From Pluralibacter gergoviae ATCC 33028 = NBRC 105706 (lineage in GTDB: Bacteria > Pseudomonadota > Gammaproteobacteria > Enterobacterales > Enterobacteriaceae): 64,000 bases of DNA. Under the pieces are notes generated by a model. The model had not been told where the DNA came from, did no database searches, and worked only from the letters and a program-made list of their open reading frames with translations. The stretch's first letter is position 1; the number at the start of each line of letters is the position of its first letter. Where the stretch lies: contig NZ_BCZS01000010.1 in NCBI RefSeq assembly GCF_001598855.1, forward strand, positions 103,357 to 167,356, given 5' to 3'. Of this stretch, positions 18,202 to 26,844 are shown in pieces. The translations under genes were made by a program, and so were the position numbers.

Positions 18202-18297
18202 GGTGGCCCGCCGGGCGCTATCTCGCCATTTTCGTAACGCTGTTTCCCTTGGTCTATCGTTATAGTTAACAGGGTCGCTCCCGCAAAAGGAAACAAC

Positions 18298-18870
18298 ATG
18301 AAGTTACTAAAATTGCTGCTCCTGCCGCTGTGTCTCTTCCCCCTGATGGCCTCGGCGCACAACTTTGTGGTGGGGCAGCCGCCGGCGCCGATAACCATTA
18401 CCGATGGCGGAGAAATGCTGCTCAATGACGATGGTTCCTTCAGCTACCGGCCGTGGAAAAGCGCGCAGTTTGCAGGGAAGATACGCATCGTGCAGTATAT
18501 CGCCGGGCGTACCTCGGCAAAAAAGAAGAACTCTTTTCTGATCAAGGCCGTTAAGGCTGCCCACTTTCCCGACGACCGCTTTCAGCCTACCACCATGGTA
18601 AACACGGACGACGCGATCCCCGGCTCCGGCTTTTTTGTGAAGGGCAAGCTTGAGAAAAATAAACGTCGCTACGCCTGGTCGCAGTTTATCGTCGATAATG
18701 AAGGGATTGGCCGACTGGCCTGGCACCTGAAAGAGGAAAGCTCAACGATTCTGGTGCTGGATAAAGAGGGGCGCGTGCGCTGGGCCAAAGACGGGGCGTT
18801 AACCACTGATGAAGTCCATCAGGTGCTGGCGATGGTGCATGATATGCTGCAAAAAGAGAGTGAAGGGTAG
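18298..18870 (+). CDS. Periplasmic YtfJ-family protein (paralog)
   Basis: A 190-residue secreted protein. The signal peptide MKLLKLLLLPLCLFPLMASA is followed by HNFVVGQPPAPITITDGGE. It aligns over its full length with E. coli YtfJ as I remember that protein, including IAGRTSAKKKN, NTDDAIPGSGFFVKG, WSQFIVDNEG and VRWAKDGALT. YtfJ has a predicted thioredoxin-like fold and no firmly known role. A paralog placed directly before LptF/LptG homologs suggests a periplasmic partner of that transporter, which is inference only. Confidence 0.8.
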   Translation: MKLLKLLLLPLCLFPLMASAHNFVVGQPPAPITITDGGEMLLNDDGSFSYRPWKSAQFAGKIRIVQYIAGRTSAKKKNSFLIKAVKAAHFPDDRFQPTTMVNTDDAIPGSGFFVKGKLEKNKRRYAWSQFIVDNEGIGRLAWHLKEESSTILVLDKEGRVRWAKDGALTTDEVHQVLAMVHDMLQKESEG

Positions 18871-18919
18871 GCGGCCAGCGGGCTGTCTGCGCTTTGATAA
18901 TGCGGGATAGTGAAAGTAT

Positions 18920-19990
18920 ATGTTTTTGATTGAGCGCTATATCGTTGGCCAGACCCAGAGGTTAGTCCTTACCATCGTGGGCTTCCTTATTTTTATCTTC
19001 GCCAGCTACTCCGCCCAGCGCTACCTGACCGAGGCTGCCAACGGCACGCTGGCGCTTGAGGTGGTGATGAGTGTGGTCTTTTATAAGGTCCTGATTGCCC
19101 TTGAGATGCTGCTGCCCGTTGGCCTGTATGTGTCGGTCGGCATTGCGCTCGGCCAGCTCTACAACGACTCGGAAATGACGGCGATGTTCGCCACCGGCGC
19201 CAGCCCGGCGAAGATCTACAAAGCCGTACTGTGGCTGGCGGTGCCGCTGGGGATCCTGGTCACCGTGCTGTCGATGTACGGCCGTCCCTGGGCCTATGCG
19301 CAGATTTATAAGCTGCAGCAGCAGTCCCAGTCGGAGCTGGACGTTAACCACCTGGTGGCCAACAAATTCAACGTCAATGACGATGGTCGCATGGTGCTGG
19401 CCTCGCAGATCAATGATGGCACCAGCCGGCTGACGGATGCCCTGATCTACACGGCGTCCGACAGCAAAACCAGCCTCTATCGGGCGCAGGTGGTGCAGGT
19501 TACCAACCCGTCGCCGAAAACGCCGTCGGTTGAGCTGAAGGCGGGTACCTCCTATACGCTGGACCACAACGGCAGCGCCGACAACGAGCAGATCTATAAG
19601 AACCTCAGCCTGCATCTCAAGCCGCTGCTGCAGGGGCTGAATATCAAACGCAAGGCGGAGTCGGCCAGGGCGCTGCTGCGCTCCCATGATTCGGCGGATA
19701 AAGCGGAGCTGCAGTGGCGACAGAGCCGCGGGATAAGCACTATCCTGATGGCGCTGATGGCCATCTCCCTGAGCCGGACAAAACCGCGGCAGGGGCGATT
19801 TGCCACGCTGCTGCCGCTGACGGTGCTGTTCATTGTTATCTTTTACGGCGGCAACGTCTGCCGGACGCTGGTGGCTAATGGCGCGATTCCGGTGATGCCC
19901 GGTATGTGGCTGGTGCCGCTGCTGATGCTGATCGGGGTCCTGCTGCTGGTTGCCCGCGACTTTTCACTGCTGCAGAAGTTTTCCCGATGA
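18920..19990 (+). CDS. LptF-like permease (second copy)
   Basis: A 356-residue member of the YjgP/YjgQ family. Three N-terminal membrane segments are followed by a periplasmic beta-jellyroll-type region (about residues 125-270) and three C-terminal segments. The family signature ELQWRQSRGISTILMALMA and KPRQGR corresponds to AELNWR...NPRQGR of E. coli LptF. Chromosomal lptFG lie beside pepA in enterobacteria, so this is an additional pair. In the Lpt system LptF and LptG form the inner-membrane part of the ABC exporter driven by LptB, which extracts LPS. No lptB copy is present, so this pair would have to share the housekeeping ATPase. It overlaps the next gene by 4 nt. Confidence 0.87.
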   Translation: MFLIERYIVGQTQRLVLTIVGFLIFIFASYSAQRYLTEAANGTLALEVVMSVVFYKVLIALEMLLPVGLYVSVGIALGQLYNDSEMTAMFATGASPAKIYKAVLWLAVPLGILVTVLSMYGRPWAYAQIYKLQQQSQSELDVNHLVANKFNVNDDGRMVLASQINDGTSRLTDALIYTASDSKTSLYRAQVVQVTNPSPKTPSVELKAGTSYTLDHNGSADNEQIYKNLSLHLKPLLQGLNIKRKAESARALLRSHDSADKAELQWRQSRGISTILMALMAISLSRTKPRQGRFATLLPLTVLFIVIFYGGNVCRTLVANGAIPVMPGMWLVPLLMLIGVLLLVARDFSLLQKFSR

Positions 19991-21066
19991 ACATATTCAG
20001 CCGCTACCTGATCCGCAACGTCTTTCTCGGCTTTGCCGCCGCCGCCGCGCTGCTGATCCCGCTGTTTACCACCTTCAACCTGATCAACGAGCTGGATGAC
20101 GTCAGCCCCGCGGGCTACCACTGGACGCAGGCAGTGATGGTGGTGGTGATGACCACGCCGCGCAGCCTGATCGACCTTGCGCCTTTTATCGCGCTGCTGG
20201 GCGGTATTGTCGGCATGGGCATACTGTCGAAAAACCTGGAGCTGACCGCTATCCGCACCGTCGGTTTTTCTATTTTCCGCATTGGCCTGGTGGTGCTGGT
20301 TGCCGGGGTACTGATCGCTCTGCCCCTGGGGGCGCTTGATGAGTGGGTGGCCTCGCCGCTGCAGCAGCGGGCGCTGCAGATGAAAAATAGCGCCATGGCG
20401 AAGGATAAAGACAATACCAATCCGAGCAACGTGCTGTGGGCGCGTAAAGGGAACGAGTTTGTCACCGTCAAGCAGCTCGATGCGAACCAGCAGCCGCAGG
20501 GGGTGGAAATTTTCACCTATAAGCCGGATCTGTCGCTTGAGAGCTATATCTACGCCCGCAGCGCCACGGTGCAGAAGGACGGTACCTGGCTGCTGCAGGG
20601 CGTTAATCAGAAGCGCTGGCTTGACCGCCAGAAGAAGGTTGAGACGGTGGATAGCCTGGAATGGCACTCCATTTTCACCGGCATGTCGCTGGAGGAGCTG
20701 ACCATGCCGGCGGACAGCTTCTCTATCCGGCAGCTGAACCACTATATCGGCTATCTCAACGACACCGGGCAGCCGAGCGTCCAGTACCGCATCGCGCTGT
20801 GGCAGAAGCTGGGGCGCCCTATCCTGATGCTGGCGATGATCCTGCTGGCGATCCCCTTTACCTTCGTCGCGCCCCGTTCGCCCGGCGTCGGCAGCCGGCT
20901 GGCCGTCGGCGTGATCGTCGGTCTGCTCACTTATATCAGCTACCAGATTATCGTTAACCTCGGCCTGCTGCTGTCGCTTAACGTTCAGCTGGCGACGCTG
21001 CTGCCGCCGCTATTGCTGCTGGCGGTGGCGCTGTGGCTGGTCTATCGGTTCGATAAGAATCACTAG
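19987..21066 (+). CDS. LptG-like permease (second copy)
   Basis: A 359-residue YjgP/YjgQ protein, nearly the same length as E. coli LptG (360). The start at 19987 overlaps the LptF-like stop as ATGA and gives MNIFSRYLIRNVFLGF, a normal LptG-like beginning; an upstream in-frame start at 19906 would run inside the previous gene. Six membrane segments flank a periplasmic domain (WLLQGVNQKRWLD, SLEWHSIFTGMSLEEL). The C-terminal core FVAPRSPGVGSRLAVGVIVG resembles the LptG RxxxxGxR region. With its partner it forms a candidate extraction complex for a lipid other than LPS, most likely the sphingolipid encoded next door. Confidence 0.87.
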   Translation: MNIFSRYLIRNVFLGFAAAAALLIPLFTTFNLINELDDVSPAGYHWTQAVMVVVMTTPRSLIDLAPFIALLGGIVGMGILSKNLELTAIRTVGFSIFRIGLVVLVAGVLIALPLGALDEWVASPLQQRALQMKNSAMAKDKDNTNPSNVLWARKGNEFVTVKQLDANQQPQGVEIFTYKPDLSLESYIYARSATVQKDGTWLLQGVNQKRWLDRQKKVETVDSLEWHSIFTGMSLEELTMPADSFSIRQLNHYIGYLNDTGQPSVQYRIALWQKLGRPILMLAMILLAIPFTFVAPRSPGVGSRLAVGVIVGLLTYISYQIIVNLGLLLSLNVQLATLLPPLLLLAVALWLVYRFDKNH

Positions 21067-21118
21067 CATAGGCTAAGCTCCTTTAGAACCGCCCACCGCT
21101 GACTAAAGGAGAAACCTC

Positions 21119-21967
21119 ATGACTGATGAAAAGAGCAGGCAGCCGCAGATCGATCCTGCCGAGGAGAATGCCTTCTTCCCCTCGGCCTACTCGCTGAGCG
21201 AGTTTACCCGCCCCGTCTCCGATCTCAGCGCCGCTGAGTATCCTCAGCGCGCGCGGCCGGGAATGAAGATCCTGGTTATTGCCGCAGACGAACGCTATCT
21301 GCCGATGGATAACGGTACGCTCTTCTCCACCGGTAACCATCCGGTTGAGACGCTGCTGCCGATGTACCATCTGCACCAGGCGGGCTTTGGCTTCGATATT
21401 GCCACCGTCTCCGGCATGATGACCAAATTTGAGTACTGGGCGATGCCGCACCAGGACGAAAAAATTGTCCCCTTCTTCGGCCAGTATCAGACGCAGTTCC
21501 GCAGCCCGAAAAAGCTCTCTGAAGTGGTGGCGGGGCTGGGTGCCGATAGCGAATATGCCGGCGTTTTTATTCCCGGCGGCCACGGTGCCTTAATTGGCCT
21601 GCCGGAAAGCGAGGATGTTGCCCGGGCGCTGCGCTGGGCGATGGGCAGCGATCGCTTCGTTATCTCAATCTGCCACGGCCCGGCTGCGTTCCTGTCGCTG
21701 CGCGGCGGCGATAATCCGCTTAGCGGCTACGCTATCTGCGCCTTCCCGGATGCGGCCGACAAGCAAACGCCGGATATCGGCTATATGCCCGGCAGCCTGA
21801 CGTGGTTCTTCGGCGAGGAGCTGAAGGCGATGGGCATGACGCTGGTAAATGACGATATCAAGGGCAGCGTGTACAAAGATCGCAAGGTGCTCACCGGCGA
21901 CAGCCCGTTCGCGGCGAACGCCCTTGGCCAGCTGGCGGCAAAAGAGCTGCTGGCACACTTCGGCTAA
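21119..21967 (+). CDS. hchA: HchA-type glyoxalase III / protein deglycase (DJ-1 superfamily)
   Basis: A 282-residue protein collinear with E. coli HchA (Hsp31, 283 residues). The catalytic cysteine lies in VISICHGPAAFL, with the conserved IPGGHGALIGLPES and DAADKQTPDIGYMPG segments. HchA removes methylglyoxal, is reported as a deglycase, and has holdase activity. AAAGGAG lies upstream of the ATG. In E. coli hchA is elsewhere (beside hprRS), so this copy has travelled with the island or been moved. It is convergent with spt. Confidence 0.9.
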   Translation: MTDEKSRQPQIDPAEENAFFPSAYSLSEFTRPVSDLSAAEYPQRARPGMKILVIAADERYLPMDNGTLFSTGNHPVETLLPMYHLHQAGFGFDIATVSGMMTKFEYWAMPHQDEKIVPFFGQYQTQFRSPKKLSEVVAGLGADSEYAGVFIPGGHGALIGLPESEDVARALRWAMGSDRFVISICHGPAAFLSLRGGDNPLSGYAICAFPDAADKQTPDIGYMPGSLTWFFGEELKAMGMTLVNDDIKGSVYKDRKVLTGDSPFAANALGQLAAKELLAHFG

Positions 21968-21971
21968 AACA

Positions 21972-22005
21972 AAGCGGCCCGCCGGTTTCCCGGCGGGCCG
22001 CTTTT
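21972..22005. terminator. Bidirectional terminator between hchA and spt
   Basis: A 12-bp GC stem (GCGGCCCGCCGG at 21974-21985 with its complement at 21990-22001) has a TTTC loop, AAA on one side and TTTT on the other. It lies between two convergent genes and can end transcripts from both. Confidence 0.9.
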
Positions 22006-22020
22006 ACGAGCGTGGCTGAA

Positions 22021-23196
22021 TTACTGATTCTTCATATCAGCAAACACCTTAATGATGGTATCGATTTGCTCGTCGCTGTGTGCGGCGTTGACGCTGCAGC
22101 GCAGCAGGGTAATACCGGCCGGCGCCGCCGGCGGCAGCACCAGGTTAACGTAAACGCCGCGGCTGATCAGCTCGCGCCAGAAGCGCAGGCCTTCTTCTTT
22201 CGAGCCAATCACCACCGGCACAACCGGGCTGATGTTCGGCCCGAGCTCGTAGCCCAGCGCCTTCAGGCCTTCATAGAGGCGATGTGCGTTGCTCCACAGC
22301 TTTTCACGCAGCTCCGGATGCTGAGCAATGGTTTTCAGCGAAGATCGCACGGAGGCGATGCTGGAGGGCGACGGTGAGGCGGTAAAGATATAGGGGCGGC
22401 TGGCGTAGCGCAGCACGTCCATCTCCTTGTTACCGACCGCGAAGCCGCCAATGGCCGCCAGGCTTTTACTGAAGGTGCCGACGATGATATCGACATCGGC
22501 TTCAACGCCAACTTCTTCCGCCAGGCCGCGGCCATGTTTGCCGAGCACGCCGAAGGAGTGTGCTTCATCAACGATCAGGTAGCCGCCGAGGCGGCGCTTG
22601 ATATCGACGATCTCGGCCAGCGGGGCGACGTCGCCCAACATGCTGTAGATGCCTTCCACAATGATGATAGCGTCGCGGGCGCGCTCGCCCAGGCGCACCA
22701 TGCGGCGTTCAAGGTCGCTGGCGTCGTTGTGGCGGAAGCGAATAATTTCGGCACCGCCGAGGGTGCAGGCGTCGTAGATGCTGGCATGGCTGTCGGCGTC
22801 GAGAAGAACGACGGCGCCCGGCACGGCCAGGGCGCTAATGACGCCGAGGTTTGCGGTATAGCCCGTCGAGAAGACGATAGAAGAAGGGCGATCGAAGAAC
22901 TCAGCAATCTCGTGCTCAAGCTGCAGGTGCGGACCGTAGCTGCCGTTGGCCATGCGCGAACCGGTGGTACCGGTGCCCTGCGCGGCCAGCGCTGCCTGAC
23001 CGGCGGCGATAGCCTGCGCATTGAAGGTCAGACCGAGATAGTTGTTGGTACCGGCGAGAATAATTTTCTGGTCGCCGATACGGCCTTCGGTTGCCGAATA
23101 GATCTCGTCAATGCAGGTACCGAAAGGATTGATACCTGAGGTTTGAAACTGTTCACGATCCTTCGCAAGGCGCGTAAACCTATCATAAAGGCCCAT
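22021..23196 (-). CDS. spt: Serine palmitoyltransferase (alpha-oxoamine synthase)
   Basis: PLP enzyme of the alpha-oxoamine synthase family (391 residues) that condenses serine with a long-chain acyl thioester to 3-ketosphinganine, the first committed step of sphingolipid synthesis. Visible features are LAGTNNYLGLTF near residue 50, the cofactor-stacking histidine in DADSH (137), DEAHS (210-214) and the Schiff-base lysine in TFSKS (Lys244). GTNNYLGL and GTTGSRMANGSYGPH resemble Caulobacter Spt more than Kbl or BioF, and the neighbours are the ceramide genes. GGAG precedes the ATG, and the gene overlaps the ACP gene by 14 nt. An autoinducer synthase (CqsA-like) is less likely given the ACP, reductase and ceramide-synthase partners. 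Confidence 0.88.
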   Translation of the reverse strand: MGLYDRFTRLAKDREQFQTSGINPFGTCIDEIYSATEGRIGDQKIILAGTNNYLGLTFNAQAIAAGQAALAAQGTGTTGSRMANGSYGPHLQLEHEIAEFFDRPSSIVFSTGYTANLGVISALAVPGAVVLLDADSHASIYDACTLGGAEIIRFRHNDASDLERRMVRLGERARDAIIIVEGIYSMLGDVAPLAEIVDIKRRLGGYLIVDEAHSFGVLGKHGRGLAEEVGVEADVDIIVGTFSKSLAAIGGFAVGNKEMDVLRYASRPYIFTASPSPSSIASVRSSLKTIAQHPELREKLWSNAHRLYEGLKALGYELGPNISPVVPVVIGSKEEGLRFWRELISRGVYVNLVLPPAAPAGITLLRCSVNAAHSDEQIDTIIKVFADMKNQ

Positions 23197-23443
23197 AGGT
23201 TTTCTCCAGGTGAGGAAGCAAGGCTGCCAGCAGCTGCGCCGGCGTTCTTACATCCAGTAAAATATTGATTGGAATGGAAATATCAAAGCGATCTTCTAAC
23301 ATCATCAGCAGGTCCATCACTTTGATAGACTCAAGACCGAGTTCATTAACGAGGTCGCTGTCCGGCTCGATTTCCACCCCATTTGTAACCATACCCTGTA
23401 AACATTCAAGGATATAGTCCATCACTATTTCACGATTTAGCAT
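23183..23443 (-). CDS. Dedicated acyl carrier protein of the ceramide operon
   Basis: An 86-residue ACP. The phosphopantetheine-accepting serine is Ser39 in ELGLESIKVMDL, a variant of the usual DSL motif, in an acidic helical background (EPDSDLVNELG). It overlaps spt and lies 30 nt after cerR. The matching Caulobacter gene (CC_1163) provides the carrier from which Spt takes its acyl chain, loaded by the neighbouring acyl-ACP synthetase. It must be activated by a phosphopantetheinyl transferase; AcpT encoded at 37 kb is a candidate. A second ATG at residue 8 could also be the start. Confidence 0.85.
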   Translation of the reverse strand: MLNREIVMDYILECLQGMVTNGVEIEPDSDLVNELGLESIKVMDLLMMLEDRFDISIPINILLDVRTPAQLLAALLPHLEKTYGPL

Positions 23444-23473
23444 AGAAACTTTGACGCACCTATTGTCAGATTA

Positions 23474-24388
23474 TCAGAACTGCCGTTCACGCAGCGCGTG
23501 TTCAAGACTGATCCTCGGGAACCAGTTTATCTCTTCCGACAAGCCGTTATTGCTTGCAGACCAGTTCTGATGTGTTAGTTCGTTGATTTTACTGCGGGTC
23601 AGCATCGGCTCTTTTCCAGCCAGACGACAAGCGATAACGCTGATGTCAGCCAGTAGTTTTAACACAGGTAATGGTATTCCGACTAATCGTACCTTTCCAT
23701 TACGCACTTTTTCACCAATATGCTGCACGCGCTGCCAGTTATAGCCCGCCGGGTCACCGTCGCACAACTCGCGCGGACCGCAGGGCGGCCGCTCTGCAAC
23801 CAGCCACTGGCCCACGGCTTCGGCCAGGTCAGTGACGTGCAGAAAAGAGAGCTTTGCGCTGGCATCACCCAGACGCGGTAGTATACCGCGAAGCATCCAG
23901 TCGAACAGCGGCTTCATCTCTTTATCGCCAGGACCATAGACCGCCGTCGGACGAAAAATACCGAGGGTCATGCCCGAAGCCATAGCGGTCAGCTCCTGTT
24001 CAGCCGTGCTTTTTGACTTTGCGTACCAGGAGAGATCGGGATGGCGGGCGGCAAGAGAAGACATAAATAAAAAGCGCTCGCAGCGCCCGCTCTCTATCGC
24101 CGCCTGCATTAAGTGTAGGCTACCGTTGACGTTGCAGTCGGTAAAGATGGCTTGTGCGTGTCCGCGTACCTGACCGGCGCAGTGGACGACGCAATCGGCG
24201 CCGCTGACCAGCTCGGCAAGAGAATCTCTGTCTTCGAGTGAGCCGCGTACCCAGATTAGGTTGTCTGCTGCGCTTTTTCGCGAGGTTCTGGTTAAGGCCC
24301 GCACGCGGAAGCCGCGTGCGAGAAGATTGTCAGCGATATGCTTACCAATGAAACCGGTCACACCCGTAATGGCGACCGTTTTCGTCAT
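23474..24388 (-). CDS. cerR: NAD(P)-dependent epimerase/dehydratase-like ceramide reductase
   Basis: A 304-residue extended SDR protein with the Rossmann motif GVTGFIG (residues 9-15), the catalytic YAKSK (122-126) and the FRPTAVYGPGD substrate-side motif. In Caulobacter the gene at this position (CC_1164, CerR) reduces the keto group to give dihydroceramide after N-acylation. The gene overlaps aasR by 4 nt (ATGA) and stands 30 nt before the ACP gene. The order aasR-cerR-acp-spt is the same as in Caulobacter, which is the main reason for choosing this function over a nucleotide-sugar epimerase. Confidence 0.85.
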   Translation of the reverse strand: MTKTVAITGVTGFIGKHIADNLLARGFRVRALTRTSRKSAADNLIWVRGSLEDRDSLAELVSGADCVVHCAGQVRGHAQAIFTDCNVNGSLHLMQAAIESGRCERFLFMSSLAARHPDLSWYAKSKSTAEQELTAMASGMTLGIFRPTAVYGPGDKEMKPLFDWMLRGILPRLGDASAKLSFLHVTDLAEAVGQWLVAERPPCGPRELCDGDPAGYNWQRVQHIGEKVRNGKVRLVGIPLPVLKLLADISVIACRLAGKEPMLTRSKINELTHQNWSASNNGLSEEINWFPRISLEHALRERQF

Positions 24389-26154
24389 TGAGCATAGCCT
24401 GCCACTTGCTGCATTTGCGGAGGAGTCAGGGCTTCAGTCAGGGCAGTCAGGTAGCGTTTTTTCGCTTCCGCACGCGCCGGCTTGCCGGAGGAGGTGCGCG
24501 GGATACTGTGCGGCGGCAGCAGCTCGATATCAACGGCGACGCTGAATTCGCTCTGGATGCGCGCGGTGAGGGAGTGGACGATCTGCGCGCGGCGCTCTTC
24601 GGAGCTGACGCGGCACTGGATCTGCAGCACGATACGACCGCTCTCTTCCTGATCCTGCGGAGTGACGAACGCAATGGCGTCACCAGGATGAATTTCTGGC
24701 TCCATCTCCGCGACGTACTCGATATCCTGCGGCCAGATGTTGCGGCCGCGAATGATGATCAGGTCTTTCTTACGGCCAGTGACGTACAGGTAACCATCAA
24801 GCAGGTAGCCGAGGTCGCCGGTATCCATCCAGCCGGTTTTCTTGATCTCTTTCTGCGATGCGGCGTCGTGGAAGTAGCCGCTCATCAGGCTCGGGCCGGA
24901 GATGAAAATGCGGCCAACTTCGCGCTCCGGCAGCGGAATGCCGCTTTCGCTACGCACTTCGATACGGTGGCCAGGCAGGGCCTTGCCGCAGTTGACGAAG
25001 CTGGAAACAGCGCGAGTGTCTTTTGTCGGTACCACGGCTTTGCCCTGGTATTCAAGGATGTCGCGGTCCACTTCGTTGACTTTGAAACCTTCGTTCTCAT
25101 CAGAGAAGCTGACGGCCAGCGCATTCTCAGCCAGGCCATAGCACGGCATAAAGGCGTTGCTGTTGAAGCCCACGGCGGCAAAGCGCTCGCCGAACTGTTC
25201 CAACTGCTCGGCGGAGATAGGTTCTGCGCCAACCCCGGCAACGCGCCAGCTGGAGAGATCCAGCTCGGCCATATCTTTCTCTGTGCTGCGGCGCAGGCTG
25301 AGATCGTAGCCAAACGGCGGCGCAACAGAGACGGTGCCGCGGTTTTTGCTGATGAGCTTCAGCCACAGCATCGGGCGCATGGCGAAGTCCTGGGTGCTCA
25401 TGTAGTCCACGGAAAGCTGGGTAGCGACCGGCGTCAGCAGGAAGCCCACCAGGCCCATATCGTGATAAAACGGCAGCCAGGAGACGCAGCGATCGCCCGG
25501 ACGTAATTTGATCCCGTCATGGCTGATAACCTGCAGGTTAGCCATCACGGAGCGATGCGTAATGATGACGCCGCGCGGGAAGCGCGTGCTGCCGGAGGTG
25601 TATTGCAGATAGGCAATGTCTTCGGGCGCGGGCAGCGTCAGTTCAATATCTGCTTCAGGCAGAGCATTTAAATCGGCATGGCTGAGAATACGCAGGTCTG
25701 GCGTATCGGTGCTTACAGAGTTGATCAGCGGCAGCCACTCTTCGCTACTGATAATCGCCGCGGGCTTACAGCTGGCGATAAGGCCCTGTAATTTGCTCAT
25801 GTATGAATCACGCTGGCCAACACCCATTGGGATCGCAAGCGGCACGGCGATTAAACCGGCATACTGGCAGGCAAAGAATGATTCAACGAAGCCAACGCTG
25901 GTTTCAGCGATGAGGGCAACGCGATCGCCTTTGCGCAGATTGAGCGACAGCAGGCGACGGGCATTGGCCATCGCGCGACGCTTCAGATCGCTATATTCCA
26001 GTACGGCTACGAGTTGATTACGCCGGTCGTAGAAATTCATCCCTGTATTTCCCTGAGCGGCATAGTCTAAAGCCTCTACCAGGGATGGAAAGTCAGCATA
26101 TCGCATGGGGATAGATTGGGTTGAACTTGTTTCAGACATATGCAAAGCAGCCAT
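24385..26154 (-). CDS. aasR: Fatty acyl-AMP ligase / acyl-ACP synthetase
   Basis: A 589-residue adenylate-forming enzyme. The AMP-binding P-loop is YTSGSTRFPRGV (from residue 185), followed by PFYHDMGLVGFLL (the fatty acyl-AMP ligase type of motif), GWMDTGDLGY and the hinge segment TGRKKDLIIIRGRNIWPQDIE. It should activate a free fatty acid and load the dedicated ACP, as AasR (CC_1165) does in Caulobacter. A second ATG five codons in is possible; neither has a strong Shine-Dalgarno sequence. It is the first gene of the four-gene minus-strand operon and is preceded by an AT-rich 690-nt region. Confidence 0.87.
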   Translation of the reverse strand: MAALHMSETSSTQSIPMRYADFPSLVEALDYAAQGNTGMNFYDRRNQLVAVLEYSDLKRRAMANARRLLSLNLRKGDRVALIAETSVGFVESFFACQYAGLIAVPLAIPMGVGQRDSYMSKLQGLIASCKPAAIISSEEWLPLINSVSTDTPDLRILSHADLNALPEADIELTLPAPEDIAYLQYTSGSTRFPRGVIITHRSVMANLQVISHDGIKLRPGDRCVSWLPFYHDMGLVGFLLTPVATQLSVDYMSTQDFAMRPMLWLKLISKNRGTVSVAPPFGYDLSLRRSTEKDMAELDLSSWRVAGVGAEPISAEQLEQFGERFAAVGFNSNAFMPCYGLAENALAVSFSDENEGFKVNEVDRDILEYQGKAVVPTKDTRAVSSFVNCGKALPGHRIEVRSESGIPLPEREVGRIFISGPSLMSGYFHDAASQKEIKKTGWMDTGDLGYLLDGYLYVTGRKKDLIIIRGRNIWPQDIEYVAEMEPEIHPGDAIAFVTPQDQEESGRIVLQIQCRVSSEERRAQIVHSLTARIQSEFSVAVDIELLPPHSIPRTSSGKPARAEAKKRYLTALTEALTPPQMQQVAGYAQ

Positions 26155-26844
26155 AGATTCAAAATCACCGAATGATACAGATATTCACTTGGGGGGAAGA
26201 TGGTGTATTTTGTAAAAATTTATTTATAATATTGTAATAATAAATTTTCATTCTACCATATCTTATACTAATAAACCCACGTTCGTCAACATAAACGGTG
26301 AAAAAGTAAACGCTCATATTCATGAGTCTACCGCATGGCCGACAGATGCCTGGCATCCATAGCGACTACGCCCGCGGGTACATGGCGATTGACTCAGAAA
26401 GATGGATATAACTCGACCAGTATGACGGAAGATTTTCAAAAGTGTATGCTTAGTTTGTGATTCAGGCCCACAACAGCATCAAGTGCTAAAAAGCTGGGTC
26501 ACATCAGTAGATACGATTAGCAATGATTTGTATTTATCGCTATAACGCTCAATAAATCAAATCCAAATAAAGGTTAAAAGGTATACTCGCCGGGCGCCTG
26601 ATTTTGCAAATAGTAAAACAGACGAGGCGCTGTAATATTGCTGTCGTATCTGAATCCGGATTTACTAAAATCGTCGTTAAGGTAATTTTAAGGTAACTCC
26701 GCACTGTCTCGCAGCTAATGGATTGATCTCATTTTCTTATCCTAATGGATTAGTAATGATGCTGCGCAATGCTCCACGCATCATTTAATTCATGGCGCTT
26801 TATTGCGTAATTGTTTCCGTAATTTATAGAGTCTAAGGCTGGTT
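26155..26844. promoter_or_regulatory. AT-rich divergent control region of aasR and the ceramide synthase gene
   Basis: The 690 nt between two divergent ceramide genes hold no convincing gene (the longest frame, 63 codons at 26165-26356, lacks coding character). The region is far richer in A and T than its surroundings, with runs such as TTTATTTATAATATTGTAATAATAAATTTT near 26217-26250 (split here only for description). This is typical of H-NS-bound promoter DNA of acquired islands. A short imperfect dyad (CGCCGGGCGCCTG ... GACGAGGCGCTG) lies near 26589-26632. Individual promoters could not be fixed. Confidence 0.6.

Noticed and set aside
18920..21066. Housekeeping lptF/lptG
   Set aside because: They are not beside pepA, and sequence similarity to E. 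coli LptF and LptG is limited to the family core.
22021..23196. 2-amino-3-ketobutyrate CoA ligase (Kbl), BioF or CqsA
   Set aside because: The operon partners (acyl-ACP synthetase, ACP, reductase, ceramide synthase) and Spt-like motifs fit serine palmitoyltransferase better. No tdh or bio neighbour is present.
26165..26356. 63-codon frame in the AT-rich region
   Set aside because: It has no ribosome-binding site, no recognisable family and lies in low-complexity A/T DNA.
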